Source of the DNA: Flavobacteriales bacterium UBA6772
GTDB taxonomy: Bacteria; Bacteroidota; Bacteroidia; Flavobacteriales; Flavobacteriaceae
NCBI GenBank assembly: GCA_905181765.1
Contig: CAJIYW010000009.1
Span: 33,003 to 97,002, forward strand
Length of the DNA stretch: 64,000 nucleotides
Direction of reading: 5' to 3'
Below, piece by piece: positions 21,872 through 33,298 of this stretch. The notes beneath the pieces were generated by a model. It did not search any database. It had not been told where the DNA came from and saw only the letters and a program-made list of their open reading frames with translations. Numbering within the stretch: the first letter of the stretch is position 1; the number at the start of each line of letters is the position of its first letter. The translations under genes were made by a program, and so were the position numbers.

Positions 21872-22795
21872 ATGCCTACACTTCCATTGATTATTATCGT
21901 CTTACTTGGCCTTATTCTTTTTGCTTCGTTATTTACCGTAAAACAACAAACTGCAGCAATTTTAGAGCGTTTCGGAAAGTTTAACATTATTAGACCTTCT
22001 GGTTTACATTTTAAAATACCCGTAATAGATAAAGTTGCAGGAAGGTTAAGTTTAAAAATTCAACAATTAGATGTTATTATTGAGACAAAAACCTTAGATG
22101 ATGTTTTTGTAAAACTAAAAGTATCTGTACAATACAAGGTGCTTGCAGATAAAGTATATGACGCATTTTATAAATTAGACTATCCGCATGACCAAATAAC
22201 CTCTTATGTATTTGATGTTGTAAGAGCAGAGGTGCCTAAAATGAAATTAGATGATGTTTTTGTAAAAAAAGATGACATTGCGCTGGCTGTAAAAGCAGAA
22301 CTAAACGATGCTATGATAAATTATGGATTTGATATTATTAGAACTTTAGTAACAGATATTGATCCAGATCCTCAAGTAAAAATAGCAATGAATAGAATTA
22401 ATGCTTCTGAAAGAGAAAAAGTTGCAGCACAATACGAAGGAGATGCTCAACGTATCTTAATTGTAGAGCGCGCGAAAGCAGAGGCAGAAAGCAAGCGCTT
22501 ACAGGGACAAGGTATTGCAGATCAAAGACGTGAAATTGCTCGTGGTTTAGAGGAGTCTGTAGATGTATTAAATAGAGTGGGTATTAATAGCCAAGAAGCA
22601 TCAGCTTTAATTGTTGTGACTCAGCATTATGACACTTTACAGTCAATTGGCAGTGAGACAAATAGTAATTTAATTTTATTACCAAACTCACCCCAAGCAG
22701 GTAGTACTATGTTAAATGACATGGTAGCTAGTTTTACCGCAAGCAACCAAATTGGTGAAGCAATGAAAAATCAAAATAATAAAGAAACAAAATAA
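21872..22795 (+). CDS. SPFH/Band 7 domain (stomatin/HflK-like) membrane protein
   Basis: TVKQQTAAILERFGKFNIIRPSGLHFKIPVIDKV; AEAESKRLQGQGIADQRREIARGL. Confidence 0.92.
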   Translation: MPTLPLIIIVLLGLILFASLFTVKQQTAAILERFGKFNIIRPSGLHFKIPVIDKVAGRLSLKIQQLDVIIETKTLDDVFVKLKVSVQYKVLADKVYDAFYKLDYPHDQITSYVFDVVRAEVPKMKLDDVFVKKDDIALAVKAELNDAMINYGFDIIRTLVTDIDPDPQVKIAMNRINASEREKVAAQYEGDAQRILIVERAKAEAESKRLQGQGIADQRREIARGLEESVDVLNRVGINSQEASALIVVTQHYDTLQSIGSETNSNLILLPNSPQAGSTMLNDMVASFTASNQIGEAMKNQNNKETK

Positions 22796-22810
22796 AGCAT
22801 TTAGTATTAA

Positions 22811-22842
22811 CAAAAAAAGCATACTATTAGTAGCTTTTTTTG
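22811..22842 (+). terminator. Rho-independent terminator after SPFH gene
   Basis: CAAAAAAAGC...GCTTTTTTTG inverted repeat. Confidence 0.7.
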
Positions 22843-22924
22843 TTTCTACACTCAACTTATTTTTAACGTCTCTAGTATAAAAAGCTAATCGATGTTTTTA
22901 TTATATTTTATTTAAAAGTAAATT

Positions 22925-23116
22925 TTACTTCTTTTCTTCTATTTTTTCTTCTGGTTCGTCCTCTTTAGCAGCATTTTTAAACTCTTTAATTCCACCACCT
23001 AAACCCTTCATTAATTCTGGTATCTTTTTACCGCCAAAAAAAAGTAAAGCCACTACAATAATAACAGCTATTTGTACACCACTTACCATTCCAAAAAATA
23101 TAGAGAAACTATGCAT
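22925..23116 (-). CDS. tatA: Sec-independent protein translocase TatA
   Basis: [34 protein letters not shown]. Confidence 0.9.
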   Translation of the reverse strand: MHSFSIFFGMVSGVQIAVIIVVALLFFGGKKIPELMKGLGGGIKEFKNAAKEDEPEEKIEEKK

Positions 23117-23178
23117 CTTTTTTAATTTTATTAATTACAAATATACAAAAACTTTTATTTTGAACCTTGCTAATTCTT

Positions 23179-23870
23179 CTATTCATTTCTTTTTTCTATA
23201 ATACCCCCTATTACCTTTTTATCCTTTACAACCTTAGGGTTTCCTTTATAAAAAATAGCACCACCAAAACTAACTTTAGCGTTTAATGCTTCTCCAGCCA
23301 TTACTTCTGCCCTTGCTCCTGTTCCTGCTTTCACAGTAGAATTACCTATAGCGCTTAAATTAAAACCATGATAAACTCCATATAAATCTACATCTACTTC
23401 TTGATTTTTAGCCGTTCCAGAAACTTTAATAATACCACCAGAGGAAGCTCTAATTGTTAAATATTTAGTTGTAGTTGTAATATTAATAAACGCCCTTTCT
23501 TGTGCGTTTAACTCAATGTTGTCTTGATTAAAATCCTTCGCAGTAATTGTTGTCCCTTGATTCGCATCAATAATATTAATGTTTTTACTATAAAAAAGTT
23601 TAATTTTAACCTCTCCATCTGCAATGTTTTCTGAGGGTTTTAAAGAAAAAGGTAAAGATAGTTTTAATGTATTATTTACATTTTTAATTTTCACTTTTTC
23701 TGACTTCTCTCCAATAATTTCTATCCGCTGTTCCTTAGATTTAATTAACTCTACTCAATACCGTTGTAAACTTTAATAATATTAAAATCACCTAAACTTT
23801 TAGTTACGGTTGTTTGTGCAGTTGTTATTAAGCTAATAAACAAAGCATAAATAAAAATTTTCTTTTTCAT
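23179..23870 (-). CDS. DUF2807-type secreted adhesin-like (GIN domain) protein, interrupted near 23755
   Basis: Signal peptide MKKKIFIYALFISLITTAQTTVTKSLGDFNIIKVYNGIE* then, in the adjacent frame, VELIKSKEQRIEIIGEKSEKVKIKNVNNTLKLSL... joined to ORF 23179-23694. Confidence 0.7.
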
Positions 23871-23910
23871 TTTTAATTTTTTTACGTGATAAATTTAATA
23901 AAAATTAATC

Positions 23911-26123
23911 TTCTACAAGATTAAAATCTAAATGTTTACGCTCTAAATCTGCTTTTTTACTTGAATCTTAACCTCATCACCTAATTGATACATATTTTTT
24001 GAAGATTGTCCAATAATCGCGTGTTGCTTATCATCAAAAATATAAAAATCACTTTTTATATCTCTAATCCTTACCATACCCTCGCATTTATTAGAAGAAA
24101 TTTCTACATAAATTCCCCACTCTGTAGTTCCAGTTATTACGCCATCAAAAATTTCGTTTTTATGATCTTGCATATACTTTACTTGCATGTACTTAATAGA
24201 AGATCTTTCTGCTTTAGAGGCTAATTCTTCTCTATTTGAGGAGTGTTTACATTTTTCTTCAAACTTATCTGATTTTGGTGTGTCTCCACCATCTAAATAG
24301 TGTTGTAGTAATCTATGTGTCATTACATCTGGATAACGTCTAATAGGTGATGTAAAATGACTGTAATAATCAAATGCTAAGCCATAATGACCTATATTCT
24401 GAGTTGTATACACCGCTTTTGACATTGTTCTTATTGTTAAGGTTTCAATCATGTTAGATTCTGCCTTACCGTGCACATCACTTAAAAGTTGATTTAAAGA
24501 TTCTGACGTAGTTTCTTTAGTATCTGTATTTATTTTATAACCAAACTTACGAACCATATTTTGTAAAGAAGCTAGTTTTTCGTCATTTGGCTCATCATGT
24601 ACTCTATAAATAAACGTTCTGTTTGTTGCTTTTCCTTTAGAAAAACCAATATATTCAGCAACCTTTCTATTTGCTAATAACATAAATTCTTCAATTAATT
24701 TATTAGCATCTTTAGATTCTTTAAAGAAAACCCCTACTGGATTCGCTTTTTCATCTAAATTAAACTTCACCTCTACCCTATCAAAAGAGATTGCACCTTG
24801 TTTCATTCTTTTTTTACGAAGAATTTTTGCTAATTCATCTAACTTTAAGGTAGCTTCTACAACTTCTTTAGTTACTTCATAAGCCTTATCTGTAATAGAA
24901 ATAGCTTCAGGCATTTTATATGGTTGTATTGTATCCGATATTTCACAGTTTTCTATAATAGATTGTGCTTCTTCATAAGCAAAACGTTGATCTGAATAGG
25001 TTACTGTTCTACCAAACCATTCTTTAATAATTTCTGCTTTTTTATTAATTTCAAAAACTGCAGAAAAAGTTAATTTTTCTTCATGTGGTCTTAAAGAACA
25101 AACACCATTACTTAACATTTCTGGTAACATTGGTACTACTCTATCTACTAAATAAACAGAGGTTGCTCTTTTATATGCTTCGTCATCTAAAATAGTTTTT
25201 GGTTCTAAATAATGCGAAACATCTGCAATATGAATACCTACTTCATAATTACCGTTTTCTAATTTTGTAAATGACAAAGCATCATCAAAATCCTTTGCAT
25301 CTTTAGGGTCTATTGTAAAAGTTAAATCTTTACGCATATCTCTACGTTTAGAAATTTCTTCTTTTGTAATTTCTATCGATAAATTTTCTGCTTCTTTTTC
25401 TACTTCTAATTCAAACTCATAAGGCAAATCGTATTCTAATAAAATAGAATGCATTTCTGTATTATGATCTCCTGGTTTTCCTAAAACTGTTGTAATTTTT
25501 CCAAATGGGTTTTTAGAGTTTTTAGGCCAATCTATAATTTTAGCTTGTACTTTATCACCGTGTTCTGCCCCATTCATTTTATTTTCTGAAATAAAAATAT
25601 CTGCGTACATTTTGTTATTATCCGGCACTACAAAACCAAAATTTTTATTTTTTTGTAAAACACCAACAAACTCAGTTTTTGCACGTTCTAAAATTTCCAC
25701 AACATCTGCTTCCATTTTCTTACCACTTCTAATTTTATAAACGTATGCTTTTACAGTATCTTGATGTAAACCTTTTCCTAAATTATTATTAGGTATAAAA
25801 ATATCATCTTCGTAATCATCCGATATAAAATAACCATTTCCATTAGACGTAATATCTAAAGTACCTATAGAATATTTTCTATCTGCATTAATTTTAAATT
25901 TACCTCTTTCTACTTCTAAAACTTTTTTAGTGGCCGTTAATTCAGCTAACTTCTGAATTATTTGATTTTTACCATCAGTATCAGAAATTTTTAATTTTGC
26001 CGCAACCTGTTTATAATTATAAGATTTTGAACTGTCTTCGTTTAATATTCTAAATATATTTTTAGTAATATCTTTTACAACATTACCTTTCTTTTTATAT
26101 ATTTTTTTCTTCTTTTTTGTCAT
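23911..26123 (-). CDS. rnr: Ribonuclease R, frame disrupted in an A6 run at 23953-23958
   Basis: RDLTFTIDPKDAKDFDDALS, IGHYGLAFDYYSHFTSPIRRYPDVMTHRLLQ, S1 domain; the C-terminal frame VKKADLERKHLDFNLVED* becomes readable with one added A. Confidence 0.95.
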
Positions 26124-26265
26124 CTATACTATATTATTTATGCGTTAATTTAAAGTTTTTATTAAACTAACCTATTTTGCAAATTACAACTATTGAGTAT
26201 ATTTTATATTAAAATACTGTTATCAATCTATTTTGTAATTTACCACATTATTAATCTTACTTTTT

Positions 26266-27192
26266 ATGTCTTATATTGATAATACCAATACTAACTCTTG
26301 GTTTATAATTGCAAACCCTACTTCTGGAAATCGGAATTTTTCTAAACTATGGAAGGAAATTCAACAATTACTAAAAAACAAGAATTTAGACTATTCTTTT
26401 GCCTTTACTCAGTTTTCTAAACATGAAATAGCATTGGTACAAAACGCTATTAAAATTGGTTTTAGAAACATTATTTCTGTTGGTGGAGATGGAACACTAC
26501 ATCATGTAGTTAACGGAATAATGACGCAAAGGTATGTAAAAACTTCTGATATAACTATTAGTGTAATTCCTTTAGGAACTGGTAACGATTGGATTAAAAC
26601 GTATAACATACCTACAAGTATTAAAGGAGCTATAGAAATTATTTATAAAAAGAATATAATTACACAAGATATTGGTGTTTTAAAAACAGAAAATACTATT
26701 ACTTACTTTAATAACGTGGCTGGTTTAGGTTACGATGGTTATGTTGTAAGTAAATTAAAATCTTTAAAAAAATTTGGCGGTATTTCTTATTTAATAGCGG
26801 GATTTTATGGAATGTTATTTTATAAAAAATCTAATTTTAAGATTATAATTAATAACAAAATTATAGAAACAGATTGTTTAATGACTGTTTTTGGAATTTG
26901 TAAATACTCTGGTGGTGGAATGCAGTTTACTGAAAAAATAGATACTTCTAGTGGTTTATTAAATATTACGATTGTTAAAAATTTTACCTTTTTAAATCTT
27001 ATTATAAATCTTCCTAAATTATATTCTGGTAAAATTGTAAACCATAAAAAAGTAAGCACTTATAAAACCAATGAAATTACTATAATTCCTAAAAATTCAA
27101 AACCATTTATACAGGCAGATGGAGAATTGATTGGTGTTGGAAATGTAAACGTAACAATCATAAAAAAAGCAATACAATTTGTAATACGTTAG
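26266..27192 (+). CDS. YegS/BmrU-type diacylglycerol/lipid kinase
   Basis: IIANPTSGNRNFSKLW, ISVGGDGTLHHVVNGIM, PLGTGNDWIKTY. Confidence 0.92.
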   Translation: MSYIDNTNTNSWFIIANPTSGNRNFSKLWKEIQQLLKNKNLDYSFAFTQFSKHEIALVQNAIKIGFRNIISVGGDGTLHHVVNGIMTQRYVKTSDITISVIPLGTGNDWIKTYNIPTSIKGAIEIIYKKNIITQDIGVLKTENTITYFNNVAGLGYDGYVVSKLKSLKKFGGISYLIAGFYGMLFYKKSNFKIIINNKIIETDCLMTVFGICKYSGGGMQFTEKIDTSSGLLNITIVKNFTFLNLIINLPKLYSGKIVNHKKVSTYKTNEITIIPKNSKPFIQADGELIGVGNVNVTIIKKAIQFVIR

Positions 27193-27748
27193 TTTTCTTT
27201 AAAAGTCTTTTTTTCTTTTTTCTACACTTATGAACATTCTATATAATATTATTTATTTCTTTTATTAAATTTTAAAAAACAATGGTGTTTATAATAGTGT
27301 GTGAATAGCTACTATAATTTTTTTAGTTTTTATTTTAATATATGAGTTATTAAAAAACATCTACATTTTATTAAGTATTTAAAACCTTATAAATCAATAT
27401 TAAAATAGAGTTGTTAACAATAGTTATAAACAGCTATGAACTTATTTTTATCAATAACTAAAATTTTTTAATTGTAAATAAAACGTAAAATTAATGTTTA
27501 TAAACTTTTATCAAATACTCATAAAAAAAGTTGTGTATGTGATAAGCCTTGCTGTATTGTAATAAAAATAGAAATATCCAAATAAACTTATTCCTTTTTC
27601 ATTACAACTTCTTAACATTCTCTTAAAATACTAAAAACTTAATAATGAAACAGTTATTAAAAATATATAAATTTTTATTTTAATAACTGTTGATAACCGT
27701 TAGTTTCTGTATTTTTGTTGTATTCAACTCAACTAAAATCAACCTATT

Positions 27749-28177
27749 ATGACAATTGCAATTGGTAATGACCACGCAGGAACAGAATACAAGTTTGAAA
27801 TTATAAAACATTTAGAAACTAAAGGACATTTAGTATTAAATTTTGGAACAGATACAAATAATTCTATGGATTATCCAGACGCTATTCATCCAACAGCAAA
27901 TGCTGTAGAAAACGGTAAAGCTGTTTTAGGTATTATTTTATGTGGAAGTGGGAATGGGGCACAAATGACCGCAAATAAACATCAAGGTATAAGAGCTGCA
28001 CTTTGTTGGAATAATGAATTAGTTGCGCTTACAAGACAACATAACAATGCAAATATTCTTACAATTCCTGCACGTTTTGTTTCTTTACAACAAGCTATTG
28101 GTTTTGTAGATGTTTTTCTTAACACAGAGTTTGAAGGAGGAAGACATGGAACTAGAGTTGATAAAATTTCTTGTTAA
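27749..28177 (+). CDS. rpiB: Ribose 5-phosphate isomerase B
   Basis: IAIGNDHAGTEYK, GIILCGSGNGAQMTANKHQGIRAALCWN. Confidence 0.96.
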   Translation: MTIAIGNDHAGTEYKFEIIKHLETKGHLVLNFGTDTNNSMDYPDAIHPTANAVENGKAVLGIILCGSGNGAQMTANKHQGIRAALCWNNELVALTRQHNNANILTIPARFVSLQQAIGFVDVFLNTEFEGGRHGTRVDKISC

Positions 28178-28183
28178 TATTGT

Positions 28184-28624
28184 ATGAATTTTATAGCAAA
28201 ATATTTTTCAGAATTAAATACTACAGAATTGTATGAAATATTACAGTTAAGATCTGAGGTCTTTGTAGTAGAGCAAGATTGTGTATATCAAGACATCGAT
28301 TTTAAAGACCAAAAATCTTTACATATTATTGGATATAAAAAAAATAAAATTGTAGCATACACACGTATTTTTAAACCAGGCGATTATTTTGATAACGCTA
28401 GTATTGGTAGAGTATTAGTAGTAGCTTCTGAAAGGAAATATGGTTTTGGACATGAATTAATGAAAGCCTCGATAACAGCAATAAAAAAGCACTTTAAAGT
28501 TACAAAAATTACTGTATCTGCTCAAAAATATTTAAAAAAATTCTACGAAACACATCTATTTACTCAAATAGGTGAAGAGTATTTAGAAGACGGAATTCCA
28601 CACATCAGAATGGATAGTGTATAA
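28184..28624 (+). CDS. GNAT acetyltransferase (ElaA-like)
   Basis: LRSEVFVVEQDCVYQDID, SIGRVLVVASERKYGFGHELM. Confidence 0.88.
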   Translation: MNFIAKYFSELNTTELYEILQLRSEVFVVEQDCVYQDIDFKDQKSLHIIGYKKNKIVAYTRIFKPGDYFDNASIGRVLVVASERKYGFGHELMKASITAIKKHFKVTKITVSAQKYLKKFYETHLFTQIGEEYLEDGIPHIRMDSV

Positions 28625-28626
28625 CT

Positions 28627-29202
28627 TTAATACTGTACTAAAGAAGAAACTTCTTTTACATCGCTTATCTTTAATTCTCCTAACTTTATATTTCCAACTC
28701 GAACCCTAATTAAACGTAGTGTTGGTAAATTAACAGCAGCTGTCATTTTGCGAACCTGTCTAAATTTACCCTCTTTTATAATAATAGAAATCCAACTTGT
28801 GGGGCCATGCCTTTCATCTCTAATTTTTTGACTTCTTAGTGGAAAATTAGGATCTTCAATACAAAAAGCTTTTCCCGGCTTTGTTATATATTTTTCTCCT
28901 TTAACACCAATCTGTACTCCTTTTCTTAATTGTTCAATTTTATTTTCTGTAATCAAACCATCTACCTGCACATAATATTCTTTTTCATATTTATTACTTC
29001 TAATTTCTGCAGAAACTTTGCCACTTGTTGTCAGTAAAAGCAGTCCTTCAGAGGCCACATCTAAACGACCAATAGCCATGGTGCCCTCAGGAAAATTATA
29101 TAAATCACCTAACAAGGTTTTTTTTCTTTTAGCGGGATTTACAAATTGAGAAATCATTCCCCAAGGTTTGTGTATTATAAAATGACGGTGCTTTTCTATC
29201 AA
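28627..29202 (-). CDS. rRNA large-subunit pseudouridine synthase (RsuA/RluE family)
   Basis: IGRLDVASEGLLLLTTSG, KEYYVQVDG, EGKFRQVRKMTAAVN. Confidence 0.92.
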   Translation of the reverse strand: MIEKHRHFIIHKPWGMISQFVNPAKRKKTLLGDLYNFPEGTMAIGRLDVASEGLLLLTTSGKVSAEIRSNKYEKEYYVQVDGLITENKIEQLRKGVQIGVKGEKYITKPGKAFCIEDPNFPLRSQKIRDERHGPTSWISIIIKEGKFRQVRKMTAAVNLPTLRLIRVRVGNIKLGELKISDVKEVSSLVQY

Positions 29203-29203
29203 A

Positions 29204-29995
29204 CTATAAAATTTTAATTTTAAAAGAAAAATAATTTTTTCCTTCAGATAAACGCATATTGTCTTCAGAAAATTTTTGATCTGTATAGGAAGTATATTGT
29301 GTAATAGGCTCTATACAAAGCATGTTTTCAACCTGTGTCCACAACATAAAGTTGCTAAAACCTGTGGTAGAAATTTCTAAATGGTTTCTATTTATGTTTT
29401 CTAATACAATTTTTTCAGTATTTAAAACAGGGTATGCATTGTGTCCTACGTCTTGAATTTCAGAAAGTGTAATTTTTTTACCATTAACAATTACTGTTTC
29501 TTTTCCAGAATTAGACAATAAAAAGGCAGGATGATACCCTAACATATATGGCATTCCTTTGTTAGAGGTAATTATAAAATCAATTTTTAAAGTATTATTT
29601 TCTAAGAGAAACTTTTTTTCAAACGTAAAGTCAAAAGGCCAAGAAAGATCTTTTTCTGTAGATTTTTTTGGAAACTTACTGTTACGAACTTTAGTGTTTT
29701 TTTGATATTCTTTAATATAGTGAGCTTTTTTTTCATCTGAAGAAACCAATACATATTCAAGTTCTCTTAACAAACCATGTTGGTCTTGAGTAGCATCACC
29801 TTTTTTAGTGTGGATCGTATATTTATTTTTAGAAGTGGGTCCAATAACAGGAAACATTTCAATATCAGAATTACCCCAACCCTTACTTCCTTTTTGATGA
29901 ATGTATTCTACACCTTCTTTTTTAAAACTAATCAATTCACCTTTTTCTATTGCGACTGCGCAATTATCGTTTTTTAAATATACTATAGAATTCAT
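29204..29995 (-). CDS. Aldose 1-epimerase family protein
   Basis: Start chosen at the internal Met (MNSIVYLKNDN); DQHGLLRELEY, YMLGYHPAF, LCIEPITQ. Confidence 0.85.
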   Translation of the reverse strand: MNSIVYLKNDNCAVAIEKGELISFKKEGVEYIHQKGSKGWGNSDIEMFPVIGPTSKNKYTIHTKKGDATQDQHGLLRELEYVLVSSDEKKAHYIKEYQKNTKVRNSKFPKKSTEKDLSWPFDFTFEKKFLLENNTLKIDFIITSNKGMPYMLGYHPAFLLSNSGKETVIVNGKKITLSEIQDVGHNAYPVLNTEKIVLENINRNHLEISTTGFSNFMLWTQVENMLCIEPITQYTSYTDQKFSEDNMRLSEGKNYFSFKIKIL

Positions 29996-30108
29996 TTTTT
30001 GTAAACTTTTTGTAAAAATAGTATAAATTTCAGTGTTATTTTTTAGGAAATTAATCTTAGATTTTTGTAACTTGTCGATCTTATTTAAAAATAAAACAAG
30101 CAATATTA

Positions 30109-31116
30109 ATGGCGGCAGATAAAGAAAAAACAGCAAAGTTAAAAGCTCTTCAACTTACATTAGATAAGTTAGACAAAACATACGGAAAAGGAGCTGTAAT
30201 GAAGTTAGGTGATGTAGTAACTGAAGACATAGATGCAATTTCGTCTGGTTCTTTAGGGTTAGATTTAGCCTTAGGTGTTGGCGGGTACCCAAGAGGAAGG
30301 GTTATTGAAATATATGGTCCAGAATCTTCTGGTAAAACTACCTTAACACTTCATGCAATTGCAGAGGCTCAAAAAGCTGGTGGAATTGCAGCATTTATTG
30401 ATGCAGAACATGCTTTTGATAAATTTTATGCAGAAAACCTAGGAGTAGATATAGATAATTTAATTATTTCTCAACCAGATCACGGTGAGCAAGCATTAGA
30501 AATTGCAGAAAATTTAATTCGTTCAGGGGCAATAGATATTGTTGTAATCGATTCTGTTGCAGCATTAACTCCAAAAGCAGAGATTGAAGGAGAAATGGGA
30601 GACTCTAAAATGGGGCTTCACGCACGTTTAATGTCTCAAGCATTGCGTAAATTAACAGGTACCATTTCTAAAACAAAATGTACTGTTATTTTTATCAACC
30701 AGTTGAGAGAAAAGATTGGAGTAATGTTTGGTAACCCAGAAACTACTACAGGTGGTAATGCATTAAAGTTTTATGCTTCTGTGCGTTTAGACATTAGAAG
30801 AAGAACACAAATTAAAGACGGAGACAAGGTTATTGGTAACAGCACAAAGGTTAAAGTTGTAAAAAATAAAGTGGCGCCACCGTTTCAAATTGCAGAATTT
30901 GACATTATGTATGGGTTAGGGATATCTAAAGTTGGTGAGATTTTAGACATTGGTGTAGAATTGGGTATTGTTAAGAAAAGCGGCTCTTGGTTTAGTTACG
31001 GAGAAACAAAATTAGGACAAGGTAGAGACGCGGTAAAAGGTTTAATTAAAGACAACCCTGAACTAGCTGAAGAACTTGAAGGAAAAATAAAAGATGCTAT
31101 TGAAAATCAAGAATAG
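30109..31116 (+). CDS. recA: Recombinase RecA
   Basis: [64 protein letters not shown]. Confidence 0.99.
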   Translation: MAADKEKTAKLKALQLTLDKLDKTYGKGAVMKLGDVVTEDIDAISSGSLGLDLALGVGGYPRGRVIEIYGPESSGKTTLTLHAIAEAQKAGGIAAFIDAEHAFDKFYAENLGVDIDNLIISQPDHGEQALEIAENLIRSGAIDIVVIDSVAALTPKAEIEGEMGDSKMGLHARLMSQALRKLTGTISKTKCTVIFINQLREKIGVMFGNPETTTGGNALKFYASVRLDIRRRTQIKDGDKVIGNSTKVKVVKNKVAPPFQIAEFDIMYGLGISKVGEILDIGVELGIVKKSGSWFSYGETKLGQGRDAVKGLIKDNPELAEELEGKIKDAIENQE

Positions 31117-31143
31117 GTTTTAAAAGTTCTATATATTTTTAAT

Positions 31144-31181
31144 AAACTGCTGTAGAATTAATCAATCTATAGCAGTTTTTT
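31144..31181 (+). terminator. Rho-independent terminator after recA
   Basis: AAACTGCTGTAG...CTATAGCAGTTTTTT stem followed by T-run. Confidence 0.8.
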
Positions 31182-31192
31182 ATATTTAAGCG

Positions 31193-31729
31193 ATGATTGA
31201 TATAACAGAAAGCTTGCAATTAAAACCGGTTTTAAGTTCAGATGCTAAAACTCTTTTCACACTAATGAAAGAGATTTATCCACTGGCTTACAGTCATTTT
31301 TGGACCGATCAAGGAGATTGGTATGTAAATACTCAATATTGTGAAAAGAATATTTTAAAGGAACTTTTAGAAGAAAACTCTGAAGATTATTTTATTCTTT
31401 TTAATAACGAGGTTATTGGCAACTTTAGATTTATTTGGGATGAAAAATTAACAGGTTTATCAAAAGAAAATCAATTAAAATTGCATAGAATTTATCTTCA
31501 CCCAAAAGCACAAGGAAACGGAATTGGTAAAACACTACTTGCTTGGTTAGATGCTAAAGCACTAAGAAAAGGGTATGAAATTATTTGGCTAGACGCTATG
31601 GACGCTCAATTTAAAGTATTTCAATTTTATAAAAAATTAGGGTATAGCTATCATTCTCATGTTTTTTTAACTTTTGATTTTTTACACGTAGCTGTTCGAA
31701 AGATGAGTCAAATTTATAAAAAACTATAA
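31193..31729 (+). CDS. GNAT family N-acetyltransferase
   Basis: LHRIYLHPKAQGNGIGKTLLAWL, YKKLGY. Confidence 0.88.
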   Translation: MIDITESLQLKPVLSSDAKTLFTLMKEIYPLAYSHFWTDQGDWYVNTQYCEKNILKELLEENSEDYFILFNNEVIGNFRFIWDEKLTGLSKENQLKLHRIYLHPKAQGNGIGKTLLAWLDAKALRKGYEIIWLDAMDAQFKVFQFYKKLGYSYHSHVFLTFDFLHVAVRKMSQIYKKL

Positions 31730-31732
31730 TTT

Positions 31733-32164
31733 TTAGACACCCGTGCTTCCAAAACCACTAGCGCCACGCTCTGTCTCAGATAAAACAGTAACCTCTTGCC
31801 AGTTTACGCGTTCGTGTTTTGCAATAACCAATTGTGCTATTCTTTCACCATCATTTATAATAAACGCTTCTTTAGAAAGGTTTACAAGAATTACACCAAT
31901 TTCTCCTCTATAATCTGCATCTACAGTTCCTGGAGAATTTAAAACACTAATTCCTTTTTTAGCCGCTAAACCGCTTCTTGGTCTTACCTGTGCTTCAAAA
32001 CCAATAGGTAAAGCTATAAATAAACCCGTTCTTACAACAGCCCTTTCTAAGGACTGTAATACAATACTACTTTCTATATTTGCTCTTAAATCCATTCCTG
32101 CAGCCCCATCGGTCTCGTAATTAGGTGTTGCGTGTTTCGATTTATTGATAATTTGTACGTTCAT
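31733..32164 (-). CDS. dut: Deoxyuridine 5'-triphosphate nucleotidohydrolase
   Basis: [52 protein letters not shown]; start set at MNVQIINK. Confidence 0.96.
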   Translation of the reverse strand: MNVQIINKSKHATPNYETDGAAGMDLRANIESSIVLQSLERAVVRTGLFIALPIGFEAQVRPRSGLAAKKGISVLNSPGTVDADYRGEIGVILVNLSKEAFIINDGERIAQLVIAKHERVNWQEVTVLSETERGASGFGSTGV

Positions 32165-32256
32165 TTTTAGTAAATAATTTACTACAAATATAATAATTCG
32201 CAATAGGATATATCATTAGACACTAATTTTATTACTTTTGAAGCTTAAACGAAGGA

Positions 32257-33255
32257 ATGATGAATGATCAGAAAAAAATAGCGGTTTTAGGTGGAGGAAG
32301 TTGGGCTACTGCAATTGTAAAGATGTTATCAGAAAACTCAGACATGGTTGGTTGGTATATGAGAAGTGGTTTTGCAATAGAACATATAAAGGAAAACAAC
32401 CATAATCCAAAATACCTTAGAGCAGCAGATGTGTATGCAGATCAATTAGATTTGTCAAACGACATTAATAGTATTGTTTCTAGTTATGACGTACTTATTT
32501 TCGCAATTCCGTCTGCTTTTTTAATGAGTGAACTTAAAAACCTAACAGAACCATTAAAGAATAAAATTATTTTTTCTGCAATTAAAGGAATTGTGCCAGA
32601 AACAGGCTTAATTGTTGGCGAACATTTTCATAAAGAGCACGCTGTTCCTTTCGAAAATATTGGCGTAATAACTGGACCTTGCCACGCAGAAGAGGTTGCA
32701 ATGGAGCGGTTGTCTTATTTAACAATTGCCAGTCAGAATGAAGAGCATGCAGAATTTATGAGCAATTCTTTAAAAAGCTGGTACATAAGAACTAAGATTT
32801 CCGACGATATTATTGGTACAGAATATGCGGCCATGTTAAAAAACATATATGCGGTTGCAGCAGGAATTGCACACGGTTTAGGCTATGGTGATAATTTTCA
32901 AGCGGTTTTAATGAGTAATGCAATTAGAGAAATGAAACGCTTTATTAAAAAAGTACACAAAATGAAAAGGAACATTAATAACTCTGCTTATTTAGGAGAT
33001 TTATTGGTTACGGGTTATTCTGTTTTTAGTAGAAATAGACAGTTTGGCAATATGATTGGGAAGGGATATACTGTAAAATCTGCTCAAATGGAGATGAGTA
33101 TGATTGCAGAAGGATATTATGCAATAAATAGCGCTTTTAAAATGAAGGAAGAAAATGGCGCAGATACACCAATTATTAATGCTGTTTATAACGTATTGTA
33201 CAATCATACAAATGCTAAAAAAGAATTCGAAAAGTTGACGAATACATTAGATTAA
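32257..33255 (+). CDS. gpsA: Glycerol-3-phosphate dehydrogenase NAD(P)+
   Basis: IAVLGGGSWATAIVKML, GPCHAEEVA, TEYAAMLKNIYAVAAGIAHGLGYGDN. Confidence 0.96.
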   Translation: MMNDQKKIAVLGGGSWATAIVKMLSENSDMVGWYMRSGFAIEHIKENNHNPKYLRAADVYADQLDLSNDINSIVSSYDVLIFAIPSAFLMSELKNLTEPLKNKIIFSAIKGIVPETGLIVGEHFHKEHAVPFENIGVITGPCHAEEVAMERLSYLTIASQNEEHAEFMSNSLKSWYIRTKISDDIIGTEYAAMLKNIYAVAAGIAHGLGYGDNFQAVLMSNAIREMKRFIKKVHKMKRNINNSAYLGDLLVTGYSVFSRNRQFGNMIGKGYTVKSAQMEMSMIAEGYYAINSAFKMKEENGADTPIINAVYNVLYNHTNAKKEFEKLTNTLD

Positions 33256-33298
33256 TTGTTTAATTTTGAACATTATTATGTTTTATTAAACAAATACA

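Noticed and set aside
30000-30136. Extended N-terminus of the minus-strand epimerase ORF reaching 30136
   Set aside because: It would overlap the recA start; the internal Met at 29995 gives the expected epimerase N-terminus.
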